Positions 1-6,514 of a stretch of 9,896 bases of DNA are shown here, one piece after another. Origin of the DNA: Thermodesulfobacteriota bacterium (lineage in GTDB: Bacteria > Desulfobacterota > S145-22); contig JANTFN010000051.1 in the NCBI GenBank assembly GCA_024763435.1, positions 1-9,896 on the forward strand. The letters run 5' to 3'. Position numbers and translations under genes: made by a program. The notes under the pieces are model-generated. The model ran no database searches. It was given only the letters and a program-made list of their open reading frames with translations, and was not told the origin of the DNA. Each line of letters opens with the position of its first letter. The stretch's first letter is position 1.

Positions 1-97
1 CGACGACCGCTCCCTGCATATTAAACAGGGGACCGCCGCTGTTTCCGGGATTGATAGCCGCGTCGGTTTGGAGGAAGTCATCATAAGGGCCGGCCCC
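1..97 (-). CDS. HtrA/DegP serine protease fragment containing the catalytic serine, inverted and cut at the left edge
   Basis: Read on the minus strand from base 97 leftwards, the translation is GAGPYDDFLQTD followed by AAINPGNSGGPLFNMQGAVV, and it runs off the window at base 1. The GNSGGP motif is the active-site serine loop of the HtrA/DegP family of periplasmic trypsin-like proteases; the serine codon lies at 38-40. The PYDDFLQTD stretch just before it is also typical of the family. No start is visible: the reading frame should continue into bases above 97, but there the DNA reads on the other strand as the HtrA PDZ region. The piece is therefore a broken part of a gene, probably the same gene as the + strand PDZ part next to it. 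It cannot make a protease as it stands. The family assignment is firm; the cause of the break is open. Confidence 0.85.
87..96. other. Inversion junction centred on a 10-bp perfect palindrome
   Basis: GGGCCGGCCC at 87-96 is a perfect palindrome. To its left the minus strand codes for the serine loop of an HtrA protease; to its right the + strand codes for the linker and PDZ domains of an HtrA protease. In an intact gene these parts lie in one orientation, separated by about 25 residues after the serine loop. The palindrome is thus the exact joint of an inversion inside a gene, real or artefactual. Confidence 0.8.
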
Positions 98-766
98 ATC
101 AGCATCGCAAAAAAACTGTTGCCTCAGCTTAAAAAAGGAAAAGTCGTCAGGGGATGGCTTGGGGTTGGGGTCCAGAACCTGACGCCTGAACTTGCCAGGT
201 CTTTTGGCGTTAAAACCGACCAGGGCGTCCTCATTTCAAACGTTTTTTCGGGAAGCCCCGCTGACAAGGCGGGATTTAAACAGGGAGATATTATTATTTC
301 CTTCAATGGGGAAAAAATTAAAAACGGCCATGATATTTCACGGCTTGTCGCCGCTACAAAACCCGATATCAGCGTCCCTGTTAAAATCATAAGAAACGGA
401 CAGAAAAAGGTGTTAAAGGTTACGATTGGCATCATGTCACACGGTGAAAAAAGGGCATCAAACCGGAAAGTTAAGAACTCATGGGGGATGGAAGTTCAAG
501 ACATCACACCCGCTTTAGGGGAACGTCTTGGGATGAATCCTGGTGAAAAAGGCGTTGTTATTGCTGAAATTCACCCGGGAAGCCCCGCTTCCAATGCGGG
601 TTTGCGCCCGGGAGATATTATTCTCGAGGTAAACAGAAAAAAGATCGGGAACATCAAAGACTATTACAATGTCTTACGCGAGGCTAAAAATGAAAAGGGA
701 CTTCTTTTGCTGATCAAGCGCGGGAATGCAAACATTTATTCAGTTCTTAAAAAAGAGACCAACTAA
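95..766 (+). CDS. HtrA/DegP-type protease, C-terminal PDZ1-PDZ2 part, 5' end lost at an inversion junction
   Basis: The protein part starts abruptly at PISIAKKLLPQLKKG, the linker that in HtrA/DegP proteases directly follows the trypsin domain. PDZ1 lies at about bases 155-430, with the carboxylate-binding loop WLGV and the SGSPADKAGFKQGDII segment. PDZ2 lies at about 480-745, with HPGSPASNAGLRPGDIILEV. The end KKETN and the stop look natural for the family. Full proteins have a signal peptide and a trypsin domain of about 200 residues before this point; here they are missing. A TTG at 68 opens the frame, but it lies in the inverted fragment and has no convincing ribosome site, so I do not take it as a real start. 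Intact HtrA acts in the periplasm as protease and chaperone on misfolded envelope proteins. This part alone could at most be a PDZ protein and is more likely non-functional or mis-assembled. Confidence 0.88.
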   Translation, partial: PISIAKKLLPQLKKGKVVRGWLGVGVQNLTPELARSFGVKTDQGVLISNVFSGSPADKAGFKQGDIIISFNGEKIKNGHDISRLVAATKPDISVPVKIIRNGQKKVLKVTIGIMSHGEKRASNRKVKNSWGMEVQDITPALGERLGMNPGEKGVVIAEIHPGSPASNAGLRPGDIILEVNRKKIGNIKDYYNVLREAKNEKGLLLLIKRGNANIYSVLKKETN

Positions 767-802
767 AAAATTTTTCAACACGCCTTCTTTCTCTTCTCAA
801 AA

Positions 803-834
803 GGCCTGCCTTGACTCCTCCTCCAGGGCAGGCC
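803..834 (+). terminator. Hairpin downstream of the HtrA part, possible terminator
   Basis: An 11-bp stem (GGCCTGCCTTG with CAGGGCAGGCC, one G-U pair) encloses a 10-nt loop at 814-823. It begins 36 nt after the stop of the protease gene. The following bases are C-rich and then T/A-rich, without a clean T-run directly after the stem, so a Rho-independent terminator is plausible but not textbook. It separates the protease from the PAP2-kinase pair. Confidence 0.45.
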
Positions 835-987
835 GCCCCCTTTCATAAAAATTTTCAATTTTCAATCCCTCAATAACTAAAACGCTGACCTTTTGGGAAA
901 TTTCCAATTATTACCTTTTTATAATCTTCTCATCATCTTCCGGCAATTTACAATAGGTAGAATGCCTTTCAGCATGATGCAGGGTAC

Positions 988-1016
988 TTGCAACAACGCA
1001 ATTCACAGGATACAAA
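988..1016 (+). promoter_or_regulatory. Weak sigma-70-like promoter candidate for the PAP2-kinase pair
   Basis: TTGCAA (988-993) and TACAAA (1011-1016) are separated by 17 nt. Each matches its consensus at four of six positions. The position, about 30 nt ahead of the start codon, suits the downstream operon. The match is weak enough to arise by chance. Confidence 0.3.
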
Positions 1017-1047
1017 AGAGGTATCTTAAATAACTGGAGAGAGGAGC

Positions 1048-1812
1048 ATGGCAAAAGTGTTTTTTAATGACCGCGCAGAGAGAGAATTCAACGGGGGAGA
1101 CCGCCGGACATTCAAAAAAATGCTCCCCTGCTTCCCGGATAAAAGGAATATTTTCCTGTCCGGCTTCGCAACACTTGCCGGGTGCCTTATCCTTATTCTT
1201 TGCGTGGACCGCTCCCTTGCCCTTGCCATGCAATCTATGAACCCTTCCATAAGGGAATTTTTCAAGTTTGTTACAATATTTGGAAAATCTACCGCATATC
1301 TTATCCTCTCCGGCTTGCTTTTTATCTTTCTTTACCTGGCTTACAAATCCGCAAAATGGGCGAACTATTCCCAGTTTCTCAGGAAATACGCGTGGATTTC
1401 CTTGTTTTTATTTGCCTCCATTGCCGTTTCCGGGGTGCTCATAGATATTTTAAAAGTCATCTTTGCCCGGTATCGACCCGTCATGCTCTACGAGGCGGGA
1501 AAATACGGGTTTACCTTTTTTAAGTTTTCACCAGCCAGGATGCTTTCATTTCCGTCAGGTCACGCCAACACAATTTTCGCCCTCATGACGGCCCTCTGTC
1601 TTATCGTACCACGTTACCGCTTTGTCTTTCTTGCCATCGCGATCCTTGTGGCGGCGAGCCGGGTCATCATTGGGGCGCATTTTTTAAGTGATGTTATCGC
1701 GGGTGCCTATCTGGGGGTTATCACACCGCTCTATTTCAAGGCGTTTTTCCTGTCACGCGGTATCGACATTTTCAGCAAAAAAGGGCCTGTAAAATCTGTT
1801 CAAAACAAATAG
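1048..1812 (+). CDS. PAP2-family membrane phosphatase
   Basis: This is a 254-residue integral membrane protein of the type 2 phosphatidic acid phosphatase family, which removes phosphate from lipids such as undecaprenyl pyrophosphate, phosphatidylglycerol phosphate or lipid A, with the active site on the periplasmic side. All three signature motifs are present: KVIFARYRP (K136 to P144, the K-X6-RP motif), PSGH at 169-172, and SRVIIGAHFLSD (S204 to D215, with H211). Hydrophobic segments lie at about 36-52, 82-98, 115-135, 173-187, 190-204 and 214-231. A clear GGAGAGAGGAG ribosome site lies just before the ATG. The kinase gene follows after 17 nt, so the two are likely cotranscribed. The substrate cannot be told from sequence. 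With a sensor kinase and an ArnT-like transferase nearby, a role in lipid A or undecaprenyl-phosphate metabolism is a reasonable inference. Confidence 0.93.
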   Translation: MAKVFFNDRAEREFNGGDRRTFKKMLPCFPDKRNIFLSGFATLAGCLILILCVDRSLALAMQSMNPSIREFFKFVTIFGKSTAYLILSGLLFIFLYLAYKSAKWANYSQFLRKYAWISLFLFASIAVSGVLIDILKVIFARYRPVMLYEAGKYGFTFFKFSPARMLSFPSGHANTIFALMTALCLIVPRYRFVFLAIAILVAASRVIIGAHFLSDVIAGAYLGVITPLYFKAFFLSRGIDIFSKKGPVKSVQNK

Positions 1813-1829
1813 TGCGGGGAAAATAATCG

Positions 1830-3260
1830 ATGGTACGGGAAACAATCTCTCCAAAAAAACACGGGCTTTTCCACAAGGTCACCATCAAGCTGACATTCCT
1901 GCATCTTATCCTTTTTGCCACGGCCTCCCTTATTGTATTCCTGCTGATCTATTTTTCACTTGCATCCACGCTTCGCGCACGCGTCGATGAAAGCCTTCTT
2001 GGCGATGTCAGAGAATACGAAACCCTTCTTACCGCCAAAGGGATAGACAGACTTAAAAAAGAATTTATCAGTGAATCCAAGGCCAACGGCAGTGGATCGG
2101 AGTTTTATATTCTCTTATCTCCCGAACACCATATTCTTGTTTCTTCAGACCTGAACCCCTGGAAAGGTGTTAATCTAAACCCAAAGTTTATCGAAAACCT
2201 TCAGGAGGGAGAAGAAATAATCAAAACCTGTCCCCGCTCAGGGAATGAGCACAAAGTCCGAGTGATATACAAGAAAGTTAGAGGGGGCTTTTACCTGCAG
2301 GTAGGGAATTCGCTTCGGGATAACGACGAGATTCTGGAAAAGGTCGGCGAGATTTTCGGGTACGGCTTTCTGGCCATGCTGGCCATGGGGGCGCTGCTTG
2401 GATGGTTGGTTTCCAGACATGCCATGTCCGGGGTAGAAAGGGTCACGGAAACAGCCACCCACATCGACCGGGGGGATCTCAACCGCCGTGTCCCCATCGG
2501 GAAGGAAGGGCAGGAGATCGAAGACCTTGCGAGGTCGTTCAATAACATGCTGGATCGTATTCAAATCCTTGTCACGGACCTCGAAGAGGTCACCAATAGC
2601 ATCGCGCACGACCTTCGCAGCCCGTTGACCCGCATCCGGGGGATTGCCGAAAGCGCCTTGTCCACCGAAAAGAATGCCGACGCTTACCAGGAAATGGCGG
2701 GGGTCGTTATTGAAGAGTGCGACCAGCTTTTAGGCATGATCAACACCATGCTTACTATTGCCCAGACAGATTCCGGACTTTCCTGTTTCTCTAAAACCCC
2801 GCTTGATATCCGGGATATCCTGAGAGAAACAGTAGAGCTGTTTCAACCCGCGGCGGAAGACATGGGGATTGCCATGCGTGTGCAACTCTCCGAGCATCCC
2901 CTGACTGTCCGCGGGGACAAAACCGCTTTAAAGCGGGTGGTGGCCAATCTTCTCGATAACGCCATCAAGTTTTCTAAAAATGGCGGCAGAATAAAGACAA
3001 CCACAGCGTTGTATGATACTAAAGTCATGATTGAAATCAGCGATACCGGCATGGGAATTGAGGAAAAGGATCTTCCCCATATTTTCGACCGCTTCTACCG
3101 GGGTGATAAGAGCCGCTCCGATCCGGGTAACGGCCTCGGCTTGAGCCTTGCCCTCGCTATTATCCGGGCTCACGGAGGGGAAATAACTGTAAGCAGTACC
3201 TCCGGTGAAGGGAGTACCTTTCGTATTCATCTGCCCCGGAAATCAGGATCTTCCTTATAA
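1830..3260 (+). CDS. HAMP-domain sensor histidine kinase
   Basis: This 476-residue inner-membrane kinase has a transmembrane helix at about 18-46, a periplasmic sensor region of about 130 residues, a second helix at about 176-195, a HAMP domain (about 196-248), and a HisKA domain with H-box SIAHDLRSPLTRIRG, where H260 is the phosphorylated histidine. The HATPase domain shows the N-box VANLLDNAIKFS (N373, N377), the G1 box DTGMGI (405-410), the F-box FDRFYRG (419-425) and the G2 box GNGLGLSL (433-440). All catalytic features look intact. The layout resembles heavy-metal or envelope-stress sensors of the CusS/PmrB kind. The start follows a weak GGGGA ribosome site. The gene lies 17 nt behind the PAP2 gene. 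No response regulator gene lies on either side within the window, so its partner must be encoded elsewhere, perhaps left of the window. The signal sensed is unknown. Confidence 0.96.
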   Translation: MVRETISPKKHGLFHKVTIKLTFLHLILFATASLIVFLLIYFSLASTLRARVDESLLGDVREYETLLTAKGIDRLKKEFISESKANGSGSEFYILLSPEHHILVSSDLNPWKGVNLNPKFIENLQEGEEIIKTCPRSGNEHKVRVIYKKVRGGFYLQVGNSLRDNDEILEKVGEIFGYGFLAMLAMGALLGWLVSRHAMSGVERVTETATHIDRGDLNRRVPIGKEGQEIEDLARSFNNMLDRIQILVTDLEEVTNSIAHDLRSPLTRIRGIAESALSTEKNADAYQEMAGVVIEECDQLLGMINTMLTIAQTDSGLSCFSKTPLDIRDILRETVELFQPAAEDMGIAMRVQLSEHPLTVRGDKTALKRVVANLLDNAIKFSKNGGRIKTTTALYDTKVMIEISDTGMGIEEKDLPHIFDRFYRGDKSRSDPGNGLGLSLALAIIRAHGGEITVSSTSGEGSTFRIHLPRKSGSSL

Positions 3261-3286
3261 GATGCGACGGCGTTTATTTTTGTTGG

Positions 3287-3315
3287 TTGCAATATCCTGA
3301 AAATTAAGATATAAG
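3287..3315 (+). promoter_or_regulatory. Sigma-70-like promoter of the RRM gene
   Basis: TTGCAA (3287-3292) and TATAAG (3310-3315) are exactly 17 nt apart. The -10 box matches five of six consensus bases and the -35 four of six. Transcription would start near 3322, giving a leader of about 125 nt before the RRM gene. It starts 27 nt after the kinase stop, so it supports a separate transcript for the RRM gene. Confidence 0.5.
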
Positions 3316-3350
3316 ACAATCTAAATAATCCATTTCGTATCTTGCGTATG

Positions 3351-3378
3351 GATAGAGGCCAATTGATGGCCTGCTATC
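3351..3378 (+). promoter_or_regulatory. Leader hairpin of the RRM gene
   Basis: GATAG-AGGCCA, a loop ATTGA (3362-3366), and TGGCCT-G-CTATC form an 11-bp stem broken only by one bulged G at 3373. It lies inside the untranslated leader, about 70 nt before the start codon. The 3' arm GCTATC (3373-3378) is also complementary to GATAGC at 3404-3409, so a second fold is possible that excludes the lower part of this stem. Confidence 0.55.
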
Positions 3379-3412
3379 GGTTAATTTCCGTGGTTGATTA
3401 CAAGATAGCGTC

Positions 3413-3438
3413 CCTTTACTTAAACCGCGTCATAAAGG
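3413..3438 (+). promoter_or_regulatory. Weak helix covering the RRM gene's ribosome binding site
   Basis: CCTTTA (3413-3418) is complementary to TAAAGG (3433-3438), the core of the ribosome site AAAGGAG, with a 14-nt loop. A 6-bp A/T-rich helix over a ribosome site is the kind of structure that would open on warming or on binding of a protein. It is short, and no folding energy was computed. Confidence 0.3.
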
Positions 3439-3446
3439 AGAGTTTC

Positions 3447-3719
3447 ATGAATTTGTACGTTGGCAATCTTTCGTACAGCGTAACGGAAGAAGATTTAAAA
3501 GAGGCCTTTTCGGAATTTGGAGAATTGGAAAGTGTTAATATTATCAAGGATAAATATTCTGGACAGTCAAAGGGATTTGGTTTTGTAGAAATGCCGGATA
3601 ATGCCGAGGCAGACAAGGCAATCAAGGCCCTGAACGGAAATGATCTAAAGGGACGCGCGATAAAAGTCAATCAGGCAAAACCGCGCGCGGAGCGTTCCTC
3701 TCGCAGGCCGAGATATTAA
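3447..3719 (+). CDS. Small RRM-domain RNA-binding protein
   Basis: This 90-residue protein is a single RNA recognition motif with a short basic tail. The RNP2 strand LYVGNL (3-8) and the RNP1 strand KGFGFVEM (42-49), with the RNA-stacking aromatic residues, are canonical. The tail is rich in Arg and Ser (RAERSSRRPRY). Such single-RRM proteins are known from cyanobacteria and many Desulfobacterota; cyanobacterial ones are cold-inducible and act on mRNA structure or stability. The ATG at 3447 is chosen because AAAGGAG lies six nt ahead of it. The frame is open about 105 nt further upstream, but the residues there do not belong to the RRM fold. The gene has its own promoter and a structured leader, and a strong hairpin follows the stop, so it is probably monocistronic. 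Autoregulation through the leader is an inference. Confidence 0.96.
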   Translation: MNLYVGNLSYSVTEEDLKEAFSEFGELESVNIIKDKYSGQSKGFGFVEMPDNAEADKAIKALNGNDLKGRAIKVNQAKPRAERSSRRPRY

Positions 3720-3735
3720 TTAGTTAAATACATAC

Positions 3736-3769
3736 CCTTTCGCTGGCTTTTTTATCTGCCAGCGAAAGG
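3736..3769 (+). terminator. Perfect 12-bp hairpin after the RRM gene
   Basis: CCTTTCGCTGGC and GCCAGCGAAAGG form a perfect 12-bp stem with a 10-nt T-rich loop (3748-3757), beginning 16 nt after the stop. An A-rich run, not a T-run, follows it, so it is not a standard intrinsic terminator on either strand. It may protect the 3' end of the short mRNA, or end transcription with help from other factors. Confidence 0.6.
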
Positions 3770-4108
3770 AAAAATAAATACCGCCGAGGGATTATTCTCC
3801 CCGGTTAATGGGATTGGGAATAGATACGCTGGGCTATCAGCCAGGGTATTTCCTTATCCCGTTTTTTTATGAGTCTTGCCGAAACCCCAGGCCATCCAAT
3901 TATTCGATATTTTTTCCTGTTTTGTCTGTGAAGAGTGAGCGCACCCCATGCATAACGCGTTTTTTGCGCCTTTACCCACAGAAAAACGCCTTACCTTTCC
4001 CGGTACCACCAACATTACATATAGGTAATGTCTCTGTCACCTTCCGGTTATTTAAACTCGCATATACTGATTTTGTATTCAGACAATTGTTTAAAAAGGC
4101 GGGAATGG
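3770..4108. other. Gap without a convincing gene, holding a dyad
   Basis: About 340 bases separate the hairpin after the RRM gene from the glycosyltransferase start. An open frame runs from 3808 into the transferase gene in another phase, but its translation is low-complexity and shows no domain. The only clear features are the 7-bp dyad at 4012-4031 and a lone TATACT (4063-4068) that could be a -10 box but has no good -35 partner. I see no RNA gene or mobile element. Confidence 0.55.
4012..4031. promoter_or_regulatory. 7-bp perfect dyad upstream of the glycosyltransferase
   Basis: ACATTAC and GTAATGT are perfect inverted repeats with a 6-bp centre (4019-4024). The dyad lies about 80 bp ahead of the transferase start and 31 bp ahead of a TATACT that may be its -10 box, as expected of an operator. 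A chance dyad is possible. Confidence 0.3.
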
Positions 4109-5866
4109 ATGGAAAACAGATTCTGGCGTATTTTTCGGGCGAGACCATTTGCTATCGTTATTTTATCCCTGATTCTGGCAATGCTTGTAAATGTTTCTCA
4201 TCCCTGCCTGTTCGGCCCAGACGAACCGAGAGAAGCGGAAATAGCCCGAGAGATGCTGGTAAGAAAAAATTTTGTCGTCCCCACTCTTGCCGGGCTTCCT
4301 TTCCTCGAAAAGCCACCCCTGTACCACGATATGCTTGCTATTTCATTCGCCCTGACAGGGAAAACAAATCCCACCGCGGCCAGAGCTGTTTCCGTATTAC
4401 TTGGCTGTCTTATGCTCATGGCTGTCTTTTTTTTTGGATACAAATGGGGGGGAATATCCCGGGGGCTGCTTGCTATGGCAATCCTCGCCGCTGTTCCACG
4501 ATTTTACAGGTATAGCCACTGGATTCTCCTGGATATCGGGGTAGGGGCCTTCTGTACGGTTGCCCTTGCCGTTTTTGCATGCTGGGAATTTCAGGGTAGG
4601 AAAGGCGAAGGAACACCTATACTCTCTCTTTTCTACCTCGCAAACGCCGGCGCATTTCTGACAAAAGGCGTGGCAGGCATCTTTCATGTCGCAGTGGTCG
4701 TGATGGTTTTTATCCTCCTGACAAAACGATGGCAGTCGCTGAAGCGCATGATGTCTCCGCTCCCGCTGATGGCATTTATCATTCCCGTTGGCCTCTGGCT
4801 TACCCTCTACTACAGGGCGGGGGGGATGTGTTTCCTGCACGAACTTTTCATCAATAATATCCTGGGCAGGTTTTTGATGACGCGTTTTCATCTTGCCGGC
4901 TGTCACAATTACAATTTTGATTTCGGCAAGGAGGGGCCCTGGTATTTTTACATCAAGCGGTTTCCGGAAATGACAGGAATCGCGCTTGTATTCCTCCCCT
5001 TCGCGATTCGGAACGCGATAAAAAGGATACGGAACCCAAAAGAAATCAAGATCACGAGAAATTCTGTTAAAACAAATACCAATGACTTTAAAGAGAGGGA
5101 TGTCCTGATATTTCTTCTCCTCTGGGCCTTCCTGCCTGGCCTTATTTTGTCCTTTTCCCATATTAAAGAGGTGAGCTATTTGCTCCCCTCCTACGCCGCC
5201 TTTGCGTTGCTCGCCGCGGGTTGGCTCGATGAAAAGCTGAAGAAGTTTTATGGTACCGGAACCTCCTGGAAAGGTGCGGAATGGCTTGCCGTCGTTATCC
5301 CCTTTGCCCTTTCCACGATCCTGCTGAGTTGGTTGCCGGCATGGATGTATCTGATTGTCATGGGAGTGGGATTCCTTTTTATTGCCCCTTTTTTTCTGAA
5401 ATATCTTTGGAACCGACAATTTGATAAGGCTATTTTTATTGCCCTTTCCATGGCATTAAGCGCCGTTGTTATTGGTAATGCCCCAAATGTGCTGTATGAA
5501 AGGATGAGAGGAAAATGCTACAAATCCTTTGCACGCACCGTATGGCAAACGGCAGGAAATAAAAAGCTCTACCTCTTCCAACCGGATGATTATCTCCGGG
5601 GTTCCCTTTCCTTTTACGGAAAACGCCTGACACCTGAAATAGACAGGCCCGAGGATCTTTGCCTGCCTTTAATCTCTGGCGGTGGGAATTATATCCTTCT
5701 GAGTAAAAACACCTATACCTGGTTAAAACACCACCCACCCGTCAAAAATTTCCATTCGGCTGTTTATCCTGTCCGGTTACCAAAACTGGAGCTGAAGAAT
5801 ACTTATATTTTGTTGAAATGCTCACAGTTTCAGTTAACCTCTACAGCCACTCGGCCTTTCAGGTAG
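4109..5866 (+). CDS. ArnT-like GT-C glycosyltransferase
   Basis: This 585-residue multi-span membrane protein belongs to the ArnT/dolichyl-phosphate-mannose transferase clan, which moves a sugar from a polyprenyl-phosphate carrier onto an acceptor at the periplasmic face (aminoarabinose to lipid A in ArnT). The catalytic acidic pair sits in the first periplasmic loop as GPDEPREAEIAREM (D37, E38), followed by the family motif LEKPPLYHDMLA. Many hydrophobic segments follow, then a hydrophilic tail of about 110 residues resembling the ArnT C-terminal domain. An upstream in-frame ATG at 4028 would add 27 residues with no hydrophobic or conserved character. I prefer the ATG at 4109, which lies near a GGCGGG ribosome site and puts the first helix at its usual place. 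The sugar and acceptor are unknown. T9 and G7 tracts near the 5' end are noted separately. No terminator is evident after the stop. Confidence 0.88.
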   Translation: MENRFWRIFRARPFAIVILSLILAMLVNVSHPCLFGPDEPREAEIAREMLVRKNFVVPTLAGLPFLEKPPLYHDMLAISFALTGKTNPTAARAVSVLLGCLMLMAVFFFGYKWGGISRGLLAMAILAAVPRFYRYSHWILLDIGVGAFCTVALAVFACWEFQGRKGEGTPILSLFYLANAGAFLTKGVAGIFHVAVVVMVFILLTKRWQSLKRMMSPLPLMAFIIPVGLWLTLYYRAGGMCFLHELFINNILGRFLMTRFHLAGCHNYNFDFGKEGPWYFYIKRFPEMTGIALVFLPFAIRNAIKRIRNPKEIKITRNSVKTNTNDFKERDVLIFLLLWAFLPGLILSFSHIKEVSYLLPSYAAFALLAAGWLDEKLKKFYGTGTSWKGAEWLAVVIPFALSTILLSWLPAWMYLIVMGVGFLFIAPFFLKYLWNRQFDKAIFIALSMALSAVVIGNAPNVLYERMRGKCYKSFARTVWQTAGNKKLYLFQPDDYLRGSLSFYGKRLTPEIDRPEDLCLPLISGGGNYILLSKNTYTWLKHHPPVKNFHSAVYPVRLPKLELKNTYILLKCSQFQLTSTATRPFR

Positions 5867-5900
5867 AAAGTGATCTGTGGTGAACTCAAAAAAACTATAA

Positions 5901-5929
5901 TTGATTCTACAGCCCGGTCCCGTGACAAT
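5901..5929 (+). promoter_or_regulatory. Promoter candidate for the PepSY-ABC operon
   Basis: TTGATT (5901-5906) and GACAAT (5924-5929) lie 17 nt apart, each matching four of six consensus bases. It lies between the glycosyltransferase stop and the PepSY start, in A/T-rich DNA where chance matches are common. Confidence 0.3.
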
Positions 5930-5942
5930 ATGTTTAGGAGCA

Positions 5943-5975
5943 AATATTGCTTTTTCATAATGTTCCCGCAATATT
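5943..5975 (+). promoter_or_regulatory. 8-bp inverted repeat in the leader of the PepSY gene
   Basis: AATATTGC (5943-5950) and GCAATATT (5968-5975) are perfect inverted repeats with a 17-nt spacer. The left arm is also part of a short palindrome AGCAA-ATA-TTGCT. It could be a regulator-binding site or an mRNA hairpin about 45 nt ahead of the start codon. Confidence 0.35.
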
Positions 5976-6019
5976 AGGACAATCATAATATGTTAAATAA
6001 AACAAAAGGAGGAAAAACA

Positions 6020-6439
6020 ATGAAACATTTTACGCGATTTCTTATTGTAGCAGGTCTCATTGTATTCTTTGGGGGATATGTTTTTTGTGCCCATGCAGCA
6101 GGAACATCCCGAAATAAAACAACAGCCCTTAACCAGCTGCCCCAGGAAGTTCGGAAAGGCTCTATCAAGATCCCTGACGCAGCACGCGATGAGCATGAAG
6201 AAAACCTAATCCGTTTGGCCAATATACCCTTTGCGGAAGCTGTCAATATTGCCCACACGGCCGTACCGGGCAGGGTTGTGGAAGCCAAGCTGGATGAAGA
6301 GAACAGCTATCTTGTCTGGGAAGTCACAATTATAGAAATGCAGGGACATAAGGTGGAATTAAAAATTGATGCGGGAAACGGGAAACTCCTGGCGATGCAG
6401 GTCGATGAGAAAGAAGACGATAAAGAGGATGATGACTGA
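6020..6439 (+). CDS. Secreted PepSY-domain protein
   Basis: This 139-residue protein has a Sec signal peptide (basic MKHFTR, a hydrophobic core, cleavage probably after CAHA near residue 26) and one PepSY domain at about 69-129 (PFAEAVNIAHTAVPGRVVEA, then LVWEVTII and VELKIDAGNGKLLAM). PepSY domains occur in peptidase propeptides and small periplasmic proteins, where they are thought to inhibit proteases or bind other proteins. The tail is strongly acidic (DEKEDDKEDDD), which might bind cations; that is inference. The start is set by a near-perfect AAAGGAGG eight nt ahead; an in-frame ATG at 5990 lies upstream of this ribosome site and is less likely. The ABC ATPase gene begins 75 nt downstream, so the protein is probably part of that operon, perhaps as its periplasmic partner. 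Confidence 0.87.
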   Translation: MKHFTRFLIVAGLIVFFGGYVFCAHAAGTSRNKTTALNQLPQEVRKGSIKIPDAARDEHEENLIRLANIPFAEAVNIAHTAVPGRVVEAKLDEENSYLVWEVTIIEMQGHKVELKIDAGNGKLLAMQVDEKEDDKEDDD

Positions 6440-6514
6440 TTGATATTTTCAGCAGCGTCAAGATACCGTGAAGCACAGTTCTGGAGAAAAAACCCGCGTA
6501 TGGAGGGAAAAGTA

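Noticed and set aside
68..94. TTG at 68 as the start of a stand-alone PDZ protein
   Set aside because: These bases are the reversed coding sequence of the protease's PYDDFLQTD segment, and no ribosome site precedes the TTG.
3342..3446. An upstream in-frame extension of the RRM protein
   Set aside because: The residues are outside the RRM fold, the region holds strong RNA structure, and the ribosome site sits directly before the ATG at 3447.
3808..4515. A 235-codon open frame on the + strand across the gap and the start of the glycosyltransferase gene
   Set aside because: Its second half overlaps the transferase coding region in another phase. The translation shows no domain, signal peptide or membrane pattern of its own, and no ribosome site precedes it.
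4397..5419. A 340-codon open frame on the minus strand inside the glycosyltransferase gene
   Set aside because: It is antisense to a clearly coding gene, rich in Lys, His, Gln and Pro as expected from reversed hydrophobic codons, and shows no family motif.
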